Below, in pieces: positions 33,489 to 33,565 of a stretch of DNA of 33,565 nt. The notes below the pieces were generated by a model. That model ran no database searches. It saw only the letters and a program-made list of their open reading frames with translations, and had not been told where the DNA came from. The translations under genes were made by a program, and so were the position numbers. Source of the stretch: Rhodospirillales bacterium (GTDB lineage: Bacteria; Pseudomonadota; Alphaproteobacteria; Rhodospirillales; JASLLZ01); assembly GCA_030746775.1 (NCBI GenBank), contig JASLLZ010000024.1, forward strand, positions 1 to 33,565, written 5' to 3'. Position 1 is the stretch's first letter; every line of letters begins with the position of its first letter.

Positions 33489-33565
33489 TGAGAACGCCGG
33501 AGCAATAATCCGCCACAGAGAAGCGGCCAGATTGTCTGGTTGTTGGCCGGAGTAAAAATCCGCCA
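33489..33565. repeat. Two 20-base direct repeats at the right edge, possible mobile-element end
   Basis: GCCGGAGCAATAATCCGCCA (33496-33515) recurs as GCCGGAGTAAAAATCCGCCA (33546-33565), 18 of 20 bases identical and exactly 50 bases apart. Between them is a small hairpin CCAGA-TTG-TCTGG (33527-33539). Multiple spaced copies of a terminal motif, with a TG at 33489-33490, are a feature of IS21-type insertion sequence ends, but the window stops before any transposase could be seen. Confidence 0.45.

Noticed and set aside
33496-33565. CRISPR array at the right edge
   Set aside because: Only two copies, repeat of 20 bases with two mismatches, and the 30-base interval contains its own hairpin; a mobile-element end is more likely, though the window ends too soon to be sure.

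Overview
The window is high-GC chromosomal DNA from an alphaproteobacterium, most likely a motile member of the Rhodospirillales or a close relative. The evidence is a CtrA/ChpT cell-cycle relay, the flagellar regulator FliX, the alphaproteobacterial DksA form that keeps one zinc-finger cysteine, a CheA with two CheW domains and a receiver, and the order ppx-rlmE-guaB-rsmB-guaA. Coding is dense on both strands. I found no prophage, defence system or plasmid gene.

Layout. 1-11157 is a motility and cell-cycle region: dksA and fliX (minus); flgE and flgI (plus, each behind a sigma-54-type -24/-12 element); ctrA (plus, with a CtrA-like box enclosing a GANTC site); then on the minus strand cheR, cheY, cheA, a thioredoxin-fold protein gene and chpT. 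11298-18287 is a formate/molybdopterin region: a two-gene NAD-linked formate dehydrogenase of the Methylobacterium FDH1 (tungsten) architecture, a palindromic repeat, a small frameshifted gene, a single-domain ModE-type regulator, mobA, and an orphan tungstate-binding protein (TupA type). A MATE transporter gene follows.

19687-24125 is a tight five-gene minus-strand operon: two divergent crotonase-fold enzymes, both subunits of a succinyl/malyl-CoA-ligase-like enzyme, and an HpcH/HpaI aldolase. It has a good -35/-10 pair with a small palindrome over the expected start. It looks like an uncharacterised pathway that activates an acid to a CoA thioester, processes it and cleaves a C-C bond. This is the part of the window most likely to hold undescribed biochemistry.

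Next, on the minus strand, tRNA-Gln(CUG) lies 13 bases ahead of glnS, which is followed by an ornithine-cyclodeaminase-family gene. 27192-33451 is a housekeeping run: Ppx/GppA phosphatase, RlmE, GuaB, RsmB and GuaA. The last 90 bases hold two near-identical 20-base repeats 50 bases apart, which may be the end of a mobile element running out of the window.

How the genes work together: ChpT passes phosphate to CtrA, which in this group controls flagellar and chemotaxis genes; FliX links hook-basal-body assembly to the sigma-54 activator FlbD, which fits the sigma-54 elements before flgE and flgI. In the formate region, MobA makes the dinucleotide cofactor, TupA probably captures tungstate, and the formate dehydrogenase uses both.
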